Origin: Papaver somniferum
Lineage: Eukaryota > Streptophyta > Magnoliopsida > Ranunculales > Papaveraceae
Assembly: GCF_003573695.1 (NCBI RefSeq)
Contig: NC_039361.1
Coordinates: forward strand, 41,749,673 to 41,813,672
DNA length: 64,000 bases
Direction: 5' to 3'
Within the stretch, counting starts at the first letter, position 1. Each line of letters starts with the position of its first letter. Below are positions 1 to 10,970 of the stretch, piece by piece. The position numbers and the translations under genes were made by a program. The notes beneath the pieces are model-generated. The model searched no databases and was not told the origin of the DNA. It was given only the letters and a program-made list of their open reading frames with translations.

Positions 1-230
1 GTCGATGCTAATTGAAGAGAAATCGCATCAAAGAAGGTAAAATCTGAAACCCTAATTTCTCTGCCAAATTAGGTATTTGGGAAATTGTCCCCAATTTTCA
101 ATTGAAAAAGCATGGAGAAGAACAGAGAAGATATGGGTATGGCCGAATTAGGTGAATTAGGTGAGAAATCCCAATTATTTTAATGTTTGATTTTAGGAAA
201 ATTTGGTATGAACCCTAAACTGAAATTGGG

Positions 231-238
231 TATAAATA
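231..238 (+). promoter_or_regulatory. TATA box candidate in the terminal LTR fragment
   Basis: TATAAATA lies in an otherwise AT-moderate context. It could be the LTR promoter of the element that ends at the PBS at 1500. The distance to the PBS (about 1.27 kb) is long for R-U5, so this is tentative. Confidence 0.35.
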
Positions 239-1499
239 TGGGTGTGGGTGTGTTGTAAACCTTATGTTGGGATTAGCCCACATCCAGGACTCTCATGTCC
301 TGTTAACTGTTAACTTTAGTTCAATTTTCAATTTTCAGTCACTGCTTAATTTCAGTTCACAGTTGTGTTGTTCTTGTTCATTGTTCCATGTTTTAAATCT
401 TTGTTTGTTAATTTTCCTGTTAATGTGTTATGCTTATGTTCATATTCCTGTTATGCTTATGCCCAAGTTCTGTTAATGTGTTAGCCTGTATCATTTCTTG
501 TTTTCAATTCCTGTTAGTGTTGTTTACTGTTAAATGTTCACTGTCAGTTAAATGTTCCTGTTGTGTTTAATGTATTGTTACATTTGAAGGAATGCTAGGC
601 TAGGTATCTGTGAAGCAATGTGCTGATTGTGCAATGGCAAGAAATCAGTGCTCATAGCAAGCTGATGTTCTTGCCATTCTCCTTGTATGCTTAGGTTGTA
701 GTGTTGATTGTGCATTGGGGGAAATTAGTGCTCACTAGTGACAATGAGCAAGCTAATTTTCCTCCCATTCTTTTAGTTTGCCTGTATCCTGCCTTAGCTT
801 TGCTTCATTTCAGTTTCTTATTCATCCCTGCCCTTGGCTTAGGCCTTGGTTCATCTTGTTTTGTTTTGTTTTGTTTTTGTTCACCCTGTTGTTGCTGTTT
901 AGTTTTTCCATTGCTTTTTTTTTTCTGTTGCTTCTCTTATTCCATCTGCCCTGCAACTCTCTTGTTTTGCTTTCCTTTCCATTGCTTGTACATTCTGTTA
1001 CTTGTGCTACATTGCCTTCTCTGTCACTTGTGCTGCTGCTGCTGTTGTTGCTGCTGCTTCCTGCAGCCAAGCAAAGGTCCATCAAACTGAAACCACAGCT
1101 CAGGTTAAGACCCAAAGGCCTAGCTAAATCAAAGCTCAAGTTCAGTCCACCAAGGCCCATTTCATTAAGGCTCAAAGCCCAGTTTAGGTTAAGGTTAAAA
1201 GCCCAATCCAATCAACTGTGGGCTTAATCAAAAGCCTAAGTTTAAGGCCTAAGCCCATTTGCACTTCAAAGAACAAACTGAGCCCAAGCTCAGTTCATTT
1301 TATTATGAACAAACCCATTAGTACTTTAAGCCCAACAGTTTCCAAAAGGCTTCTAAGCCCAAAGCAAATCTAGGAACCCAAATAGCTAAAACACTTCCGA
1401 AACACACCCGATCTCTGTGGATCGACCCGTACTTGCACGAGCTATAACTGACGACCGTGCACTTGCGGTTATAATTTGTAGGACCTTTTAGAAGCCTAT

Positions 1500-1559
1500 C
1501 AAGTTTTTGGCGCCGTTGCCGGGGACTACCAAGTTTTTGGCGCCGTTGCCGGGGACTAC
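1500..1559 (+). repeat. Perfect tandem duplication of a 30-bp tRNA-Asp-type primer binding site
   Basis: A 30-bp unit containing TGGCGCCGTTGCCGGGGA occurs twice head to tail (1500-1529 and 1530-1559). This core is complementary to the 3' end of plant tRNA-Asp and is the usual PBS of Athila-like elements. The duplication is exact. Copia LTR sequence begins immediately after the second copy. Confidence 0.8.
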
Positions 1560-1560
1560 C

Positions 1561-2446
1561 AATAGGCAAGATATAAAAGTAATCACAAACATCTTCGTCT
1601 CATCGTTTGTGATTCCATAATATCTTCTTTCGCCGCGTCGATTAAGATTATTGTGAGGTGATTGATAATTCTAGACTGTTCTTCGGGAATATAATTCCGG
1701 GTTATCAATTGGTTCATGTTCACCTTGATTTATCAAAAGACAGAACAAAACTCGTAGGTATTTCTGTGGGAGACAGATTTATCTATTACTGTAGACTTTT
1801 ATGTGTGATACATATTTGTTTATTAAAGTCTTCGACTTTGGGTCTTAGAAACTCTTAGTTGTGGGTGGAATCAGCTAAGGGAATCAAGTGCGTAGTATCC
1901 TGCTGGGATCAGAGACGTAAGGAGCGCAACTGTACCTTGTATCAGTGTGACATTGATTTGGGTTTAACTACAGTCCAGACCGAAGTTAGTTTGTAGTAGG
2001 ATAGTGCCTGTAGCGGCTTAATACAGTGTGTGTTCAATCTGGACTAGGTCCCGGGGTTTTTCTGCATTTGCAGTTTCCTCGTTAACAAAATTCGGGTGTC
2101 TGTGTTATTTCTTTTCCGCATTATACTTTGTTATATAATTGAAATATGACAGGTTGTGCGTTAGTTCAATCAATTAGAAATTCCGACTCTGGTTGTTGAT
2201 TTACATTAACTGATACTTGGATATTGGTCTTTGGTACCATCCAAGTTATCTCTCTTATATTTAATCAGACTCGCAGATTTCTACTTGCTTGAATAAGGAT
2301 TAAATCGAGAGATCGAGATATTATAACTCTTTGATATACTTAATTTAGATTGAGTCTGGTTGATTCTCTTGAAAGTATATTGGAGTTATTCCATACAGAT
2401 TGTTAAGCGAAATATTGGGTGTGGTTGTTGTACCCCCGCTTTTTTA
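1561..2446 (+). repeat. Copia LTR1, 3' portion
   Basis: Positions 1561-2157 match 7192-7787 nearly base for base, and the final 90 bases (from about 2357) match 20551-20641. It ends directly before an initiator-tRNA-Met PBS, so this is the 5' LTR of the element whose 3' LTR starts at 5741. The expected terminal CA is mutated to TA. The upstream part is displaced by the insertion at 1-1560 and lies outside the window. Confidence 0.85.
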
Positions 2447-2448
2447 AT

Positions 2449-2459
2449 TGGTATCAGAG
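2449..2459 (+). promoter_or_regulatory. Primer binding site for initiator tRNA-Met
   Basis: TGGTATCAGAG lies two bases after the LTR1 end. It matches the complement of the tRNA-iMet 3' end, the standard PBS of plant copia elements. Confidence 0.9.
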
Positions 2460-2536
2460 TAGGCAAACACGTCTAAAGACCTTATAAGTCTGTGTTTGTG
2501 GAATGAGTCTGAGGAAAAAATCTCTTCTCGGCATAT

Positions 2537-3678
2537 ATGCATACCAAAATGTCTTCTAAAGCTTTTAACTATGCCAAATGTCTTGGGAATACCTCAAAGG
2601 ATTACTCCTTAGCTGATTCTTCTGAATCCCGAGGTAGGAAGGTTGTTCCATCAAGTGTTGACATCTCTCTCTCCGATGATACATTGGGCACTATGGAAAA
2701 AGCTGAAAGCTCACCAGAATTTCAAAAAACTCTTCCAAGTCAATTGATTTTCAGGATCAATGTCAGCTTATTGATGAATTTGAAAAGTTTCTTGATCAAG
2801 AACGTGAACTCTATAACATCATTGAGTCCTTCTCTAACAATATTGAAAAACTTATCCAAGAAACCACTCTACATCGTGAAAAGATCAGTGGTCTTGAGGA
2901 TATTGTCAAAGAAGACTCAATTAGAGAAAAACGGTTGATCGAGACACATTCAGCAGATTTAAACAGACTTCGTGTTGAAAAAGAGAAACTTGTTGCATCT
3001 CTTGTCTTAGTCCATGCACAGTGCAGATCCTTGGAAAAGGAAAACTCTGTCTTAATTCGAAATTATTTTGTATCAACTAATTATGATGAATTACAATACA
3101 TGAAGAGATGTCCTCCAGAAGAAGGTTGTGTAAAGGAAGGTCTACACGACTTACAATCTTCCCATATGGCTATGAAGTTAAAACAGGTGCCAGTTATTGT
3201 CTCTTCTCTATGAACCTGTACATTTTGTGGGAAAAAGAATCACTATGCTATTCATTGCTTTTCCATGAGGAAACAAATCTCTAAACTTCATAATTATTTG
3301 CTTCTTTCTACTGTCAATGGAGTAAATAGTTGGTCGACTACTACAATGAATCTCATGCCAACAGAGAACCAGAAACCTTTTAACAATGATCTCTTTTCTA
3401 GAAATCATCACAAGGTACAAGTTCATTCCAATGGTATAAATTCTTGTGCCACTAATGAACACATTCCCTGTGTTTATAAGAATGATTCTGTTAAATCTAA
3501 GTCTAGAAAATGGATCCCTCTCTATCCTGATACTCTTGAACCAATTGCAAGAGGTCCTAGATTTAGTCATCAAAGAAATCCTTTTGACGGATATGTTAAA
3601 CAAGTTGTGTCTTACTCTTCTGAGATGAGAGTCAGTCAAAGAAAGGCAAAAAAACACAAAGATCAAGCTGTCAGATGA
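2537..3678 (+). pseudogene. Decayed gag-like polyprotein with coiled coil and CCHC zinc knuckle
   Basis: The first ATG opens a frame at 2537 (MHTKMSSKAF). A frameshift near 2745 moves the coding signal to the frame read through 2935-3210, which is rich in Glu, Lys and Leu with coiled-coil character. A TGA at 3211-3213 interrupts this frame just before a clean nucleocapsid knuckle, C-x2-C-x4-H-x4-C (3217-3258, residues CTFCGKKNHYAIHC). The same frame then runs to 3678 as a basic tail. The order coiled coil then CCHC fits the C-terminal half of a copia Gag (RNA packaging in the virus-like particle). One frameshift and one stop make it non-functional as it stands. The usual N-terminal capsid domain is not recognisable. 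Confidence 0.6.
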
Positions 3679-3967
3679 TATGTACAACTCCTTTCTCAAT
3701 GATCACAGTGGGATTAATTCTCACTCTTCCACCTGACTTCAGGTATTGTTTTCTTGTTTCTAGCTTGAGAGGTGCAAGGATAATAGTTGGGAAATACTCA
3801 AGTATGTTGTACATTATTTCGGTTTGTGTTTTTGTGCTTCCGGTCCGCAAACGTTCGCGTCCTCCTCTTGTGAGTTCATAGGGTTTCCAGAACAAGAGAT
3901 TTCTTCTCCTGTTGACATACACATATATATTCTCTATATTGTGTTTCCATCCCTAACAAAAATTTAT

Positions 3968-4408
3968 ATGGAGAAATCTGCAAAATCTTAAGAGATTGTG
4001 CATCTTGATATGAAGGAAGACACTCAAGGACGTGAGTCAATTCAAGAGATGGTTCTGAAGAAGATGCTTGAAAGAAAGGATCACAACTCTTGGATTAATG
4101 ATTTTGTCAAGGATTTAACTCGTTTTCAGAACGATTCCAAGGTCGAGTTTGCAAACCTTCAACTGCAAATAAACCAACTCTTAGATGGTCAGGCCAGAAT
4201 CCTTGCTAATCAGAATATTCTGATACAAAATCAAAAGAAGCTCATCATGGACTGCGTCAAGGCTATACAGCTTTCTAGGGTTTTTGATCGTAAAGTAAGT
4301 GTTCTAACTCACGAACATGGTGTATCTTCGGTCAAGAGAGTAAAGGAAATCAGTGATATATTCTTTGATGGATTCATTGAAAGGTATGAAGTTCTCAATG
4401 AACTTTGA
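3968..4408 (+). pseudogene. 3' accessory ORF of the copia element, coiled-coil protein, one premature stop
   Basis: An ATG at 3968 starts MEKSAKS, is stopped by TAA at 3989-3991, and continues in the same frame for about 139 codons to 4408. The product is hydrophilic, with Gln/Leu/Asn heptads around its middle (NLQLQINQLL, then repeated NQN/IQNQK), suggesting a coiled coil. There is no membrane segment or catalytic motif. Its place between gag and the 3' LTR is where some copia lineages carry env-like or accessory ORFs. I do not recognise the family. The preceding 290 bases (3679-3967) hold no coding signal. Confidence 0.45.
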
Positions 4409-5319
4409 TTTTAGTTTGCCTAGTAAATCTTCTTTTATTGTTTTATTTAGAAGAATAACTAGAGTTTGGAATAGTCATTATTATGATCACACATAACTAA
4501 GTCCAACGTTTTCATCTTCATGTTTTCAAGTTTATTTGTTTAAATTATAAAAAATTGTTTGGAAGATGATATTTTTGCAGTATTAATTTTTATGGTTTTA
4601 TATATTGCAATATGTTATGTGATATGTGTGTTTGCGTCCGTGAACTTTGATTGTCCCATAACTAAGTCTTTCGTATGTCGATATGCATGTATTGATAAAA
4701 GAATGAATGAGATTTTGACATCACAAAAGTTTGAAGCCTATTATGTCATTATTGATGGAAGATAGCATGAACTTTTGTTAATGAGGATTATGTCTATTGT
4801 ATGTCATTGTGCAAATAGTGATGGAAAATAGATTGAATCCTTGTCTTTTCGCAGTATTGATCTTCCCATGATCCATATTTTATGTATATACTGTGCGGCT
4901 CCGTAAGTATTCTTATGTTGAGCATTTCCGATTTAATTAATCATGGGTTCTCTTGTGGTTAATTGAATTGAGTATTAATTGGATTCAAATTCATATTCAT
5001 ATGTGATTTGTTATGTCCAAAGAAATCCTTCTTTTCTTATGAAATTAAGGTTGCTCTTGTTGTTCTTTCGAGAATGACATTTTATGGGGGAGAGTTCTTC
5101 ATTGAACTTGTGCTTAATTGCCAAATTTTTGTGAGGAGTGCGTCTGTGGAATATTATAGGGGTTATCTTGTATCTTTATAAACTCCTTGATGAAAGCATT
5201 TAGCTTCGGCTATATGATTGCATCTAAATAAGTTGATATGTGCTTACTTTTGGTCATGAAATGTCTTTATGGAAATTTTCATTAGGATACCGTTCTTGCA
5301 CCTTTGCCAATTTTAATGA
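4409..5319 (+). other. Copia 3' non-coding internal region
   Basis: This is AT-rich sequence without a supported gene. A 68-residue open frame at 4559 has no recognisable features. A purine run at 5084-5091 resembles a weak extra polypurine tract. I see nothing else here. Confidence 0.5.
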
Positions 5320-5334
5320 CAAAAAGGGGGAGAA
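5320..5334 (+). promoter_or_regulatory. Extra polypurine tract-like site
   Basis: A purine run (caaaaagggggagaa) closely resembles the terminal polypurine tract 400 bases downstream. Several PPT copies ahead of the 3' LTR are a known feature of SIRE/Maximus-type copia elements. Confidence 0.5.
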
Positions 5335-5724
5335 TTAATATGTAGTTCACACTACAAATACATATGGTTTTCGGATCATTATATAAAGGGGAGTGGTTTC
5401 CATGTGCAATGGAGTATTGACTATGGGGAAGTGATACATATCACCATAGTATTGTTGTAGAAGTTGTGATACAATTGAACTTTGATACTACATAATGATA
5501 CTATGACACTGTATAACAATGATCCATAATTCTGTTTTCTCATTGTTATAGCTACATATTTTCAACAACGATGATACTAAACTTACAACCTTTGGAATCA
5601 TTGGAGTACTTCAAGTGACGAAGATTTCGAGTAATGTTGAAGATTAGGCATGTGGAATAGGAGCTACAAAAGTGTATTATTTATTTTTGTATTCCATATG
5701 TATTAATAGTTTTGTCACTAAAAT

Positions 5725-5740
5725 TGACAAAGGGGGAGAT
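5725..5740 (+). promoter_or_regulatory. Polypurine tract of the copia element
   Basis: acaaagggggagat lies directly before the LTR2 start TGTTAGAGCACTGC. This is the site for plus-strand priming. Confidence 0.85.
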
Positions 5741-7787
5741 TGTTAGAGCACTGCTCGGTCGAACTCGGCATGCGTTGCTATCTCAAGCATGTTTGTCAAT
5801 GTTAGTCATCAAAACTATAAGTCTTGATTTCTAGTATACTATAGCTAAGTCTCAGACTAGGATAGAAAGTATAGTTGATCTGAAGAATTCCATGGCGATC
5901 ATCATACAAGACGAAGAACTACTCAAGGAACTGGTGGAACTTCATCGACTAAAAGGTATGTGGAGACTTGAACTTATCTATCACTCAAAAGTCTATCTAC
6001 TCTATCTCATATCTTGAGACAAAAGTCGTTTTGCTATATAGACTTTGATTATACACATTTGCTATTTCGAGCCGAGTTTATCTCGCCTATCTATTTCTCG
6101 AAATATGTGTTGGTAAGCTTTTGCTTTGGCCAAGTTCATCTTTACCTAGTGACGAAAGTTATATTATGTTTTAATCACTTGAAAATGGCTTTGACGAAAA
6201 ATAGTTTGTGAATAACAACTATATAACGTCCTCTAAGAATGTTTCAATGATTGAAATGAGAGTTTAGAATATATAACCAATGTTGGATATGAGCGTTGTG
6301 TGGTAACACATATATGTATAAGTCCTTATTCCTTGAACCAAAGTATGCGTACTTTGTTGATCAGGAAAATCGGAAAACCAGTCCGCGAACTCAGTCCGCG
6401 AACTGTCGGAGGTTCTTGACCCGAAAAAATCTGCTGAAGTTTGTAAACTCTTCCGGGAACTTAAGTCCGCGTACTTGAGTTGGTTATTTCTAAAGACGAT
6501 TATTCGTGAACTTAAACTTATATAAACTAAGGAATGCAAGTTTGCAAACCGTGGCTATAAAGTTCATGAATCGATTTGAGTGAATCAAATCATTTTTGCT
6601 TCGATTGTGTCTTGTATACTTCTATAAGATCTAAGCAATTGAACAACTCTATAACTAGTTCATTTGAGTCATTTGAACTAGTTATGGTAAAGAAGAATAT
6701 GGTTAATATGAAAGTGGTCATATGGCTAACCATTTGGTTAACTATTGTTGAACCAACGAATGTACATGTTTGGGTACGATTACACAAACCTAAAATCATG
6801 CATTTCATTTGTGTGTAACAAGCTAGGTTTTCGATCTAACGGTTGAAAGATATTAGCTTGAATCTAATCAGGTTTTCATCTAACGGTGAATATTGAATGT
6901 TTTGTTACCAAGCTAACATTGGTTGAAAACCCTGATTTGAAAGACTATATAAGGGAGAACTATGGAAACTGGGAAACCTAATCCCCACACCTTACGTGTG
7001 ATACTAGTTGTATTAGATAGAGTCAATTCTCCTTTAACCTTAGGTTTCTTCTTGTTAACCAGGTTAACGACTTGAATACTTCATTGGGATTGTGAAGCCA
7101 GACCGATACTATTTTCTCGTAGTTGTGTGATCTGATCTTGCATATTCTAGCGTACGAGTACAATCGTAAAGATTGGCTTGAGATTGATATATCCGATAGG
7201 AAAGATATAAAAGTAATCACAAACATCTTTGTCTCATCGTTTGTGATTCCAAAATATCTTATTTCGCCGCGTCGATTAAGATTATTGTGAGGTGATTGAT
7301 AATTCTAGGTTGTTCTTCGGGAATATAAGTCCGGGTTATGAATTGGTTCATGTTCATCTTTATTTATCAAAAGACAGAACAAAACTCGTAGGTATTTCTG
7401 TGGGAGACAGATTTATCTATTACTGTAGACTTTTATGTGTGATACATATTTGTTTATTAAAGTCTTCGACTTTGGGTATTAGCAACTCTTAGTTGTGGGT
7501 GAAATCATCTAAGGGAATCAACTGCGTAGTATCCTGCTGGGATCAGAGACGTAAGGAGCGAAACTGCACATTGTATCAGTGTGAGATTGATTGGGGTTCA
7601 ACTATAGTCCATACCGAAGTTAGTTTGTAGTAGGATAGTGTCTGTAGCGGCTTAATACAGTGTGTGTTCAATCTGGACTAGGTCTCGGGGTTTTTATGCA
7701 TTTTCGGTTTCCTCGTTAACAAAATTCTGGTGTCTGTGTTATTTCTTTTTCGCATTATATTTTGTTATATAATTGAAATATCACAGG
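5741..7787 (+). repeat. Copia LTR2, left part (shared LTR of two copia copies)
   Basis: It starts TGTTAGAGCACTGCTCGGTC after the PPT, carries a TATA box at 6946, and from 7192 matches LTR1. It is cut at 7787 by element A and resumes at 20551. Relative to LTR1 about 200 bases (2158-2356) are missing at the distal junction. The reconstructed LTR is about 2.3 kb. It serves as 3' LTR of the upstream copia and 5' LTR of the deleted downstream copy. Confidence 0.85.
6946..6953 (+). promoter_or_regulatory. TATA box of copia LTR2
   Basis: TATATAAG lies about 1.2 kb into the LTR in a promoter-like context; transcription would start near 6975. Confidence 0.6.
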
Positions 7788-10298
7788 TGTTTATGGGTAA
7801 AAACTGTTTCTACTGGTTTTGGTAAATTTGGTTGTGTGGATGAGAAACAAATCTAAACCTAATATAAATGCACTGCACGGGAGTACTTCAGATTCGAGAG
7901 ATCAATCAGTACAATCCTAGCCTAAACCAAGAAATGGCCGTTCCAGTCTTGCCACACAGTGAAGGAGAATGGTTGGTCTTAGGGAGGGAAGCGAAGAAGG
8001 TGTTGAGACCAGAATGGTTAATTATGAAGGTGTGGCTATTTTATGACTTGTATCAGAATTTGGAACTGGCTTGCGGGATGAAAGCTATCAGTTCTTTGGT
8101 ATTTTTCTGGATACTATTTCCAAAACTTGTTGTTTTGTGAAAACAGGTAAAACCTATTTATACAAGTCATATTGAACGCACCCTGATCTCATAGAAAGTG
8201 AGAGTGATTGAGTAATGTATAAGTGGGATCATGTGTAAATGCCAGAGACCACGTTCCCATCATGTAGGAAACTGGTTAGTTACACCCACTACTTCTCACA
8301 GCCACTAACTGCCCTGCTTTCTGACACTTTATTATAATGGGAGTGTTGCACGCCGCACGTTGTAAACTGCCATACCAATACCCTGATGAGCATCCCCCAG
8401 TTTGTGACCTATTTGATGTTTCGAGTGTTTTCATGGAAAACGTGCAGCAGATTGATATGTGTGGCAATTAAAAGTTAGGAGACTTGCCACAGGAGAATAG
8501 CATGTGATGCTATTTGGCTTGTCTTGGTTGGTCGCCCAAAACTTGCCACAGGCCTGTCAATTCTGTGGCGAATTTAGATGGCTGAGACCGCAACTCATGA
8601 TAAAGGGTGGCCATTGATTATGGCCACATTCTGTCGGCGACTGATGGTAGTACAGTGGCGTCATCGACACATGCCAATGGTGTAATGGCATATAGTGGCA
8701 TGTCAGTGGCGCCTGGCGTAGCCATGGCAGCTATTTTGGCATATTGGTGTTAGACCCAATTATGGCCCCGGCAACATTGGCCCTGTTGTTACATCAAACT
8801 TTAAGGCCTTAGGAGAATTACCTGACTTAGTTGGAGTGGAAACTGTAGCTAAATTAGGGTTTGACATATCGAAACCCTAATTAGTGCGTGTGGCGTGGCC
8901 GCGGCATGGTGCTACTTTATGCAATCGGTGTCATGGCCACATTAAAGGAATTATGGCAGGCCATAACATGGGAATAACCACAGGCGCAAGGATGGCCACG
9001 GGTGGTTATAGAATGGCGCTGTTTCTAAGGTTTGGCGGGTCCCACATGGCTCATGGCATTTTATATGGCCAAAGTGGTGTAATTGGGCCACGACTTGAAA
9101 TTAGGGTTATAACTAATGCCACTAAGGCAGAGCCGTGTTTGGAATACCCTAATTGGAATACACTATGACGCTTGGCCACGAACAAGAAATGGGTTAGCAC
9201 ATTGACGTGCTATTTATGGTAAGTTGCCACGTTCGGCATGCTTCTGTGGCAAAGTGGAACGTTTGGCATGTTTAGCATGCCGATTAGTGTTTTGGCGAGG
9301 CATGGCATGTTCGGCATGCTACTAATATGCCAGAGCGGAATGGAACGTTTGGCATGTTTGGCATGCCAATTAGCGTATTGGCGCAACTTTAGAAAGCGAC
9401 TATCTGGCGCAACTTTGCCTCTTTTGATACTGTGGCAGGTTTAGAGCGATCTGATTGGTAGATTAAAAGAGGGGTCGGCCAAGCATGGGTGTGGCCACAC
9501 TTCCAGTGTGCGTGTGGCAGATTTAGAGCGATCTGGTTGGTCGATGGGAAATAGAGCCGACAAGTATGGGCCCAGCCACAACTCATGTGCATGTGGCGGG
9601 AATAGGGGTCGGTTCGACCAGCATGGTGTGTGGCCACTTGCAAGTGGCGCCGGCTGGCCTATGGCATGTCCACACCTCCTTTTGTTGATACTCCTATTCC
9701 GCGGTTCCTTTTATTCCTTGTTTTCTGATTGGGTAGGATTTTGCACCTACTAATCCATGGCGGATTAATTGCCTAGTTCGTCTAGGCTTAATTTCGACAT
9801 GCGAAGTCTAATATACTGCGCAGGGCGCAAAACCCTAATTTTTGCAAATTAGTCAGGGTAATATCTGAATCTTGTGAATTATCACAAAATTGATTGAATT
9901 ATATGTGTTGACACAGAGTTCTTTAAGTTCATTTCCAGAGAGCAGTATGCTTTCCGATTGAATACTTTATGCAAGGACCTTAACCTTGATACTTGGAAAT
10001 TCGTGCTACTCTGCTGCGAGTGAACACAAATTGTCATACCATATCAATATTAAGGGTTCATCCGGGGAACATAGCACAAAAAGCATTCAAATAAACTTAT
10101 ATTAATTGAGTATCTGGGATTGTTGCTACATGCACCATTCTAGGTAAATTTCATGTGAATATATGTGGCTCAATAAATGCGCCAGTGAAGAGGTTGGACA
10201 CTCATCACTTTTACATGGATCCGTTTATTTGCAGAGTGGCCGCACATTAAATGCAGGGTTTTACAAATTTGTACCTGAACTAAAAACCACCATCAACA
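7788..10298 (-). repeat. Element A 3' LTR (full length)
   Basis: Minus-strand LTR of 2,511 bp running TGTTGATGGTGG...CATAAACA. The promoter is near the PBS-proximal end (TATA 8155-8162). The segment 8880-9660 is rich in degenerate ggcatg/gtggc repeats related to those of C1 and D. Small open frames within are not supported as genes. Confidence 0.85.
8155..8162 (-). promoter_or_regulatory. TATA box of element A 3' LTR
   Basis: TATAAATA on the minus strand, in the same context (cttgTATAAATAggt) as in C1 and both D LTRs. The other A LTR has lost this segment. Confidence 0.65.
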
Positions 10299-10316
10299 TT
10301 AAGTACCCTGCTTAGC
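10299..10316 (-). promoter_or_regulatory. Polypurine tract of element A
   Basis: On the minus strand gctaagcagggtacttaa abuts the LTR start TGTTGATGG. The same tract is found at 18590 (second copy), 31890 (B) and 47338 (D). Confidence 0.7.
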
Positions 10317-10618
10317 ACGTAACAGTGGCATTGTTACGGGGTAAGCATGAGATGGTGACAGACAAAGATAAAATTGAAAAGGCATGAGATAAAGAGTTGG
10401 CCGGGAAAAATCGGACTGACCTTGGAAAGAGGCACGAGTATGATCCCCCCATTGGTGGATCGGAGCGTAGGCATACTTATGGCTCGGCTACCAGGCGTTG
10501 GCGCTTGGAGCATTGGCGTGGTGCTGGCTCCGCTACAGGACGTTGGCGCTGATTTGGGCATGGTTGAATCCAAAGCGGATTCCTTTTTTTTTTACCCAAA
10601 CTCTTAAGGCGTCATGCA

Positions 10619-10626
10619 TATAAAAG
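10619..10626 (+). promoter_or_regulatory. TATA box of the antisense gene in A, copy 1
   Basis: TATAAAAG on the plus strand, 352 bases before the ATG at 10971 and conserved at 18908 in the second copy. Transcription would oppose the retrotransposon RNA. Confidence 0.55.
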
Positions 10627-10703
10627 GCATCGCACATCCTTTTATTTTTGCTTCGTTGGCTTTGCTCTTGCGGTGGCGAACTTTTTTTCCGTCAGCAGCC
10701 CAG

Positions 10704-10967
10704 GTGAGTCAACCATCCCAGATAGATAAGTTCTAATCAACTGATATCCCGTATCTAGATCCTTCATGTACGACAGGTAAAGAGTTTTCTTTTTTAGGGT
10801 TTCATCAGTTTGCGAAATAGAAGAAAGCACCTCGATCTTTTCATTTCACATATCACCACAGGATTGCGTTCATCTCCCTTTAGGTATTGCTTCATGTCTT
10901 CTTGTAGTTTTCTTTTTGTCCTCTTTATTACGTAGGTTGTTGATGTAGATATAACGATTCTCTGCTG
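10704..10967 (+). other. Putative 5'-UTR intron of the antisense gene, copy 1
   Basis: The donor CAG|GTGAGT at 10703/10704 is excellent. The acceptor position reads CTG here but CTGCAG in the second copy (19254-19259), so copy 1 seems to have lost its acceptor. The intron would end just before the ATG. Confidence 0.45.
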
Positions 10968-10970
10968 TTC

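Larger units (their letters stand above)
1..1560 (+). mobile_element. 3' part of an LTR plus primer site of a Ty3/gypsy-type element, inserted in copia LTR1
   Basis: The stretch has a TATA box, a pyrimidine-rich tract near 780-1070, and ends in the tRNA-Asp-type primer site at 1500-1559, so it reads as the downstream part of an LTR followed by its PBS. The motif run just before the PBS (ggatcgaccc, cttgcac, gcggtt) is common at the ends of plant Athila-like LTRs. The start lies outside the window. From 1561 the sequence becomes copia LTR, by comparison with 7192 onward, so this is an insertion into LTR1. The open frames at 700-1230 are low-complexity Leu/Phe/Cys stretches and are not called. 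The family assignment is inferred from the PBS only. Confidence 0.55.
2447..5740 (+). mobile_element. Internal region of a non-autonomous Ty1/copia element
   Basis: A 3.3-kb internal region lies between a tRNA-iMet PBS and a polypurine tract. It holds a decayed gag-like frame with a CCHC knuckle and a coiled-coil ORF near the 3' end. No protease, integrase, reverse transcriptase or RNase H motif is visible in any frame, so mobilisation would depend on proteins from another copia. LTRs longer than 2 kb, repeated polypurine tracts and a 3' accessory ORF are reminiscent of the SIRE/Maximus lineage, but with no pol the lineage is an inference. Confidence 0.75.
5320..5740 (+). other. Copia 3' leader between the two polypurine tracts
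   Basis: Non-coding. It is useful as the intact reference for a second, split copy: 5435-5512 matches 20642-20717, and 5508-5715 matches 43016-43227. It therefore gives the empty-site sequence (a single ACTGT) for solo LTR C1. Confidence 0.7.

Noticed and set aside
701..1227. Leu/Phe/Cys-rich open frames of 129-149 codons
   Set aside because: Product of a pyrimidine-rich LTR segment; low complexity, with equally long frames overlapping on both strands.
8884..9753. Short plus-strand frames in the A LTR (8884-9168, 9238-9444, 9508-9753)
   Set aside because: They fall in the degenerate ggcatg repeat zone of U3; the second A LTR lacks the region and no coding feature is visible.
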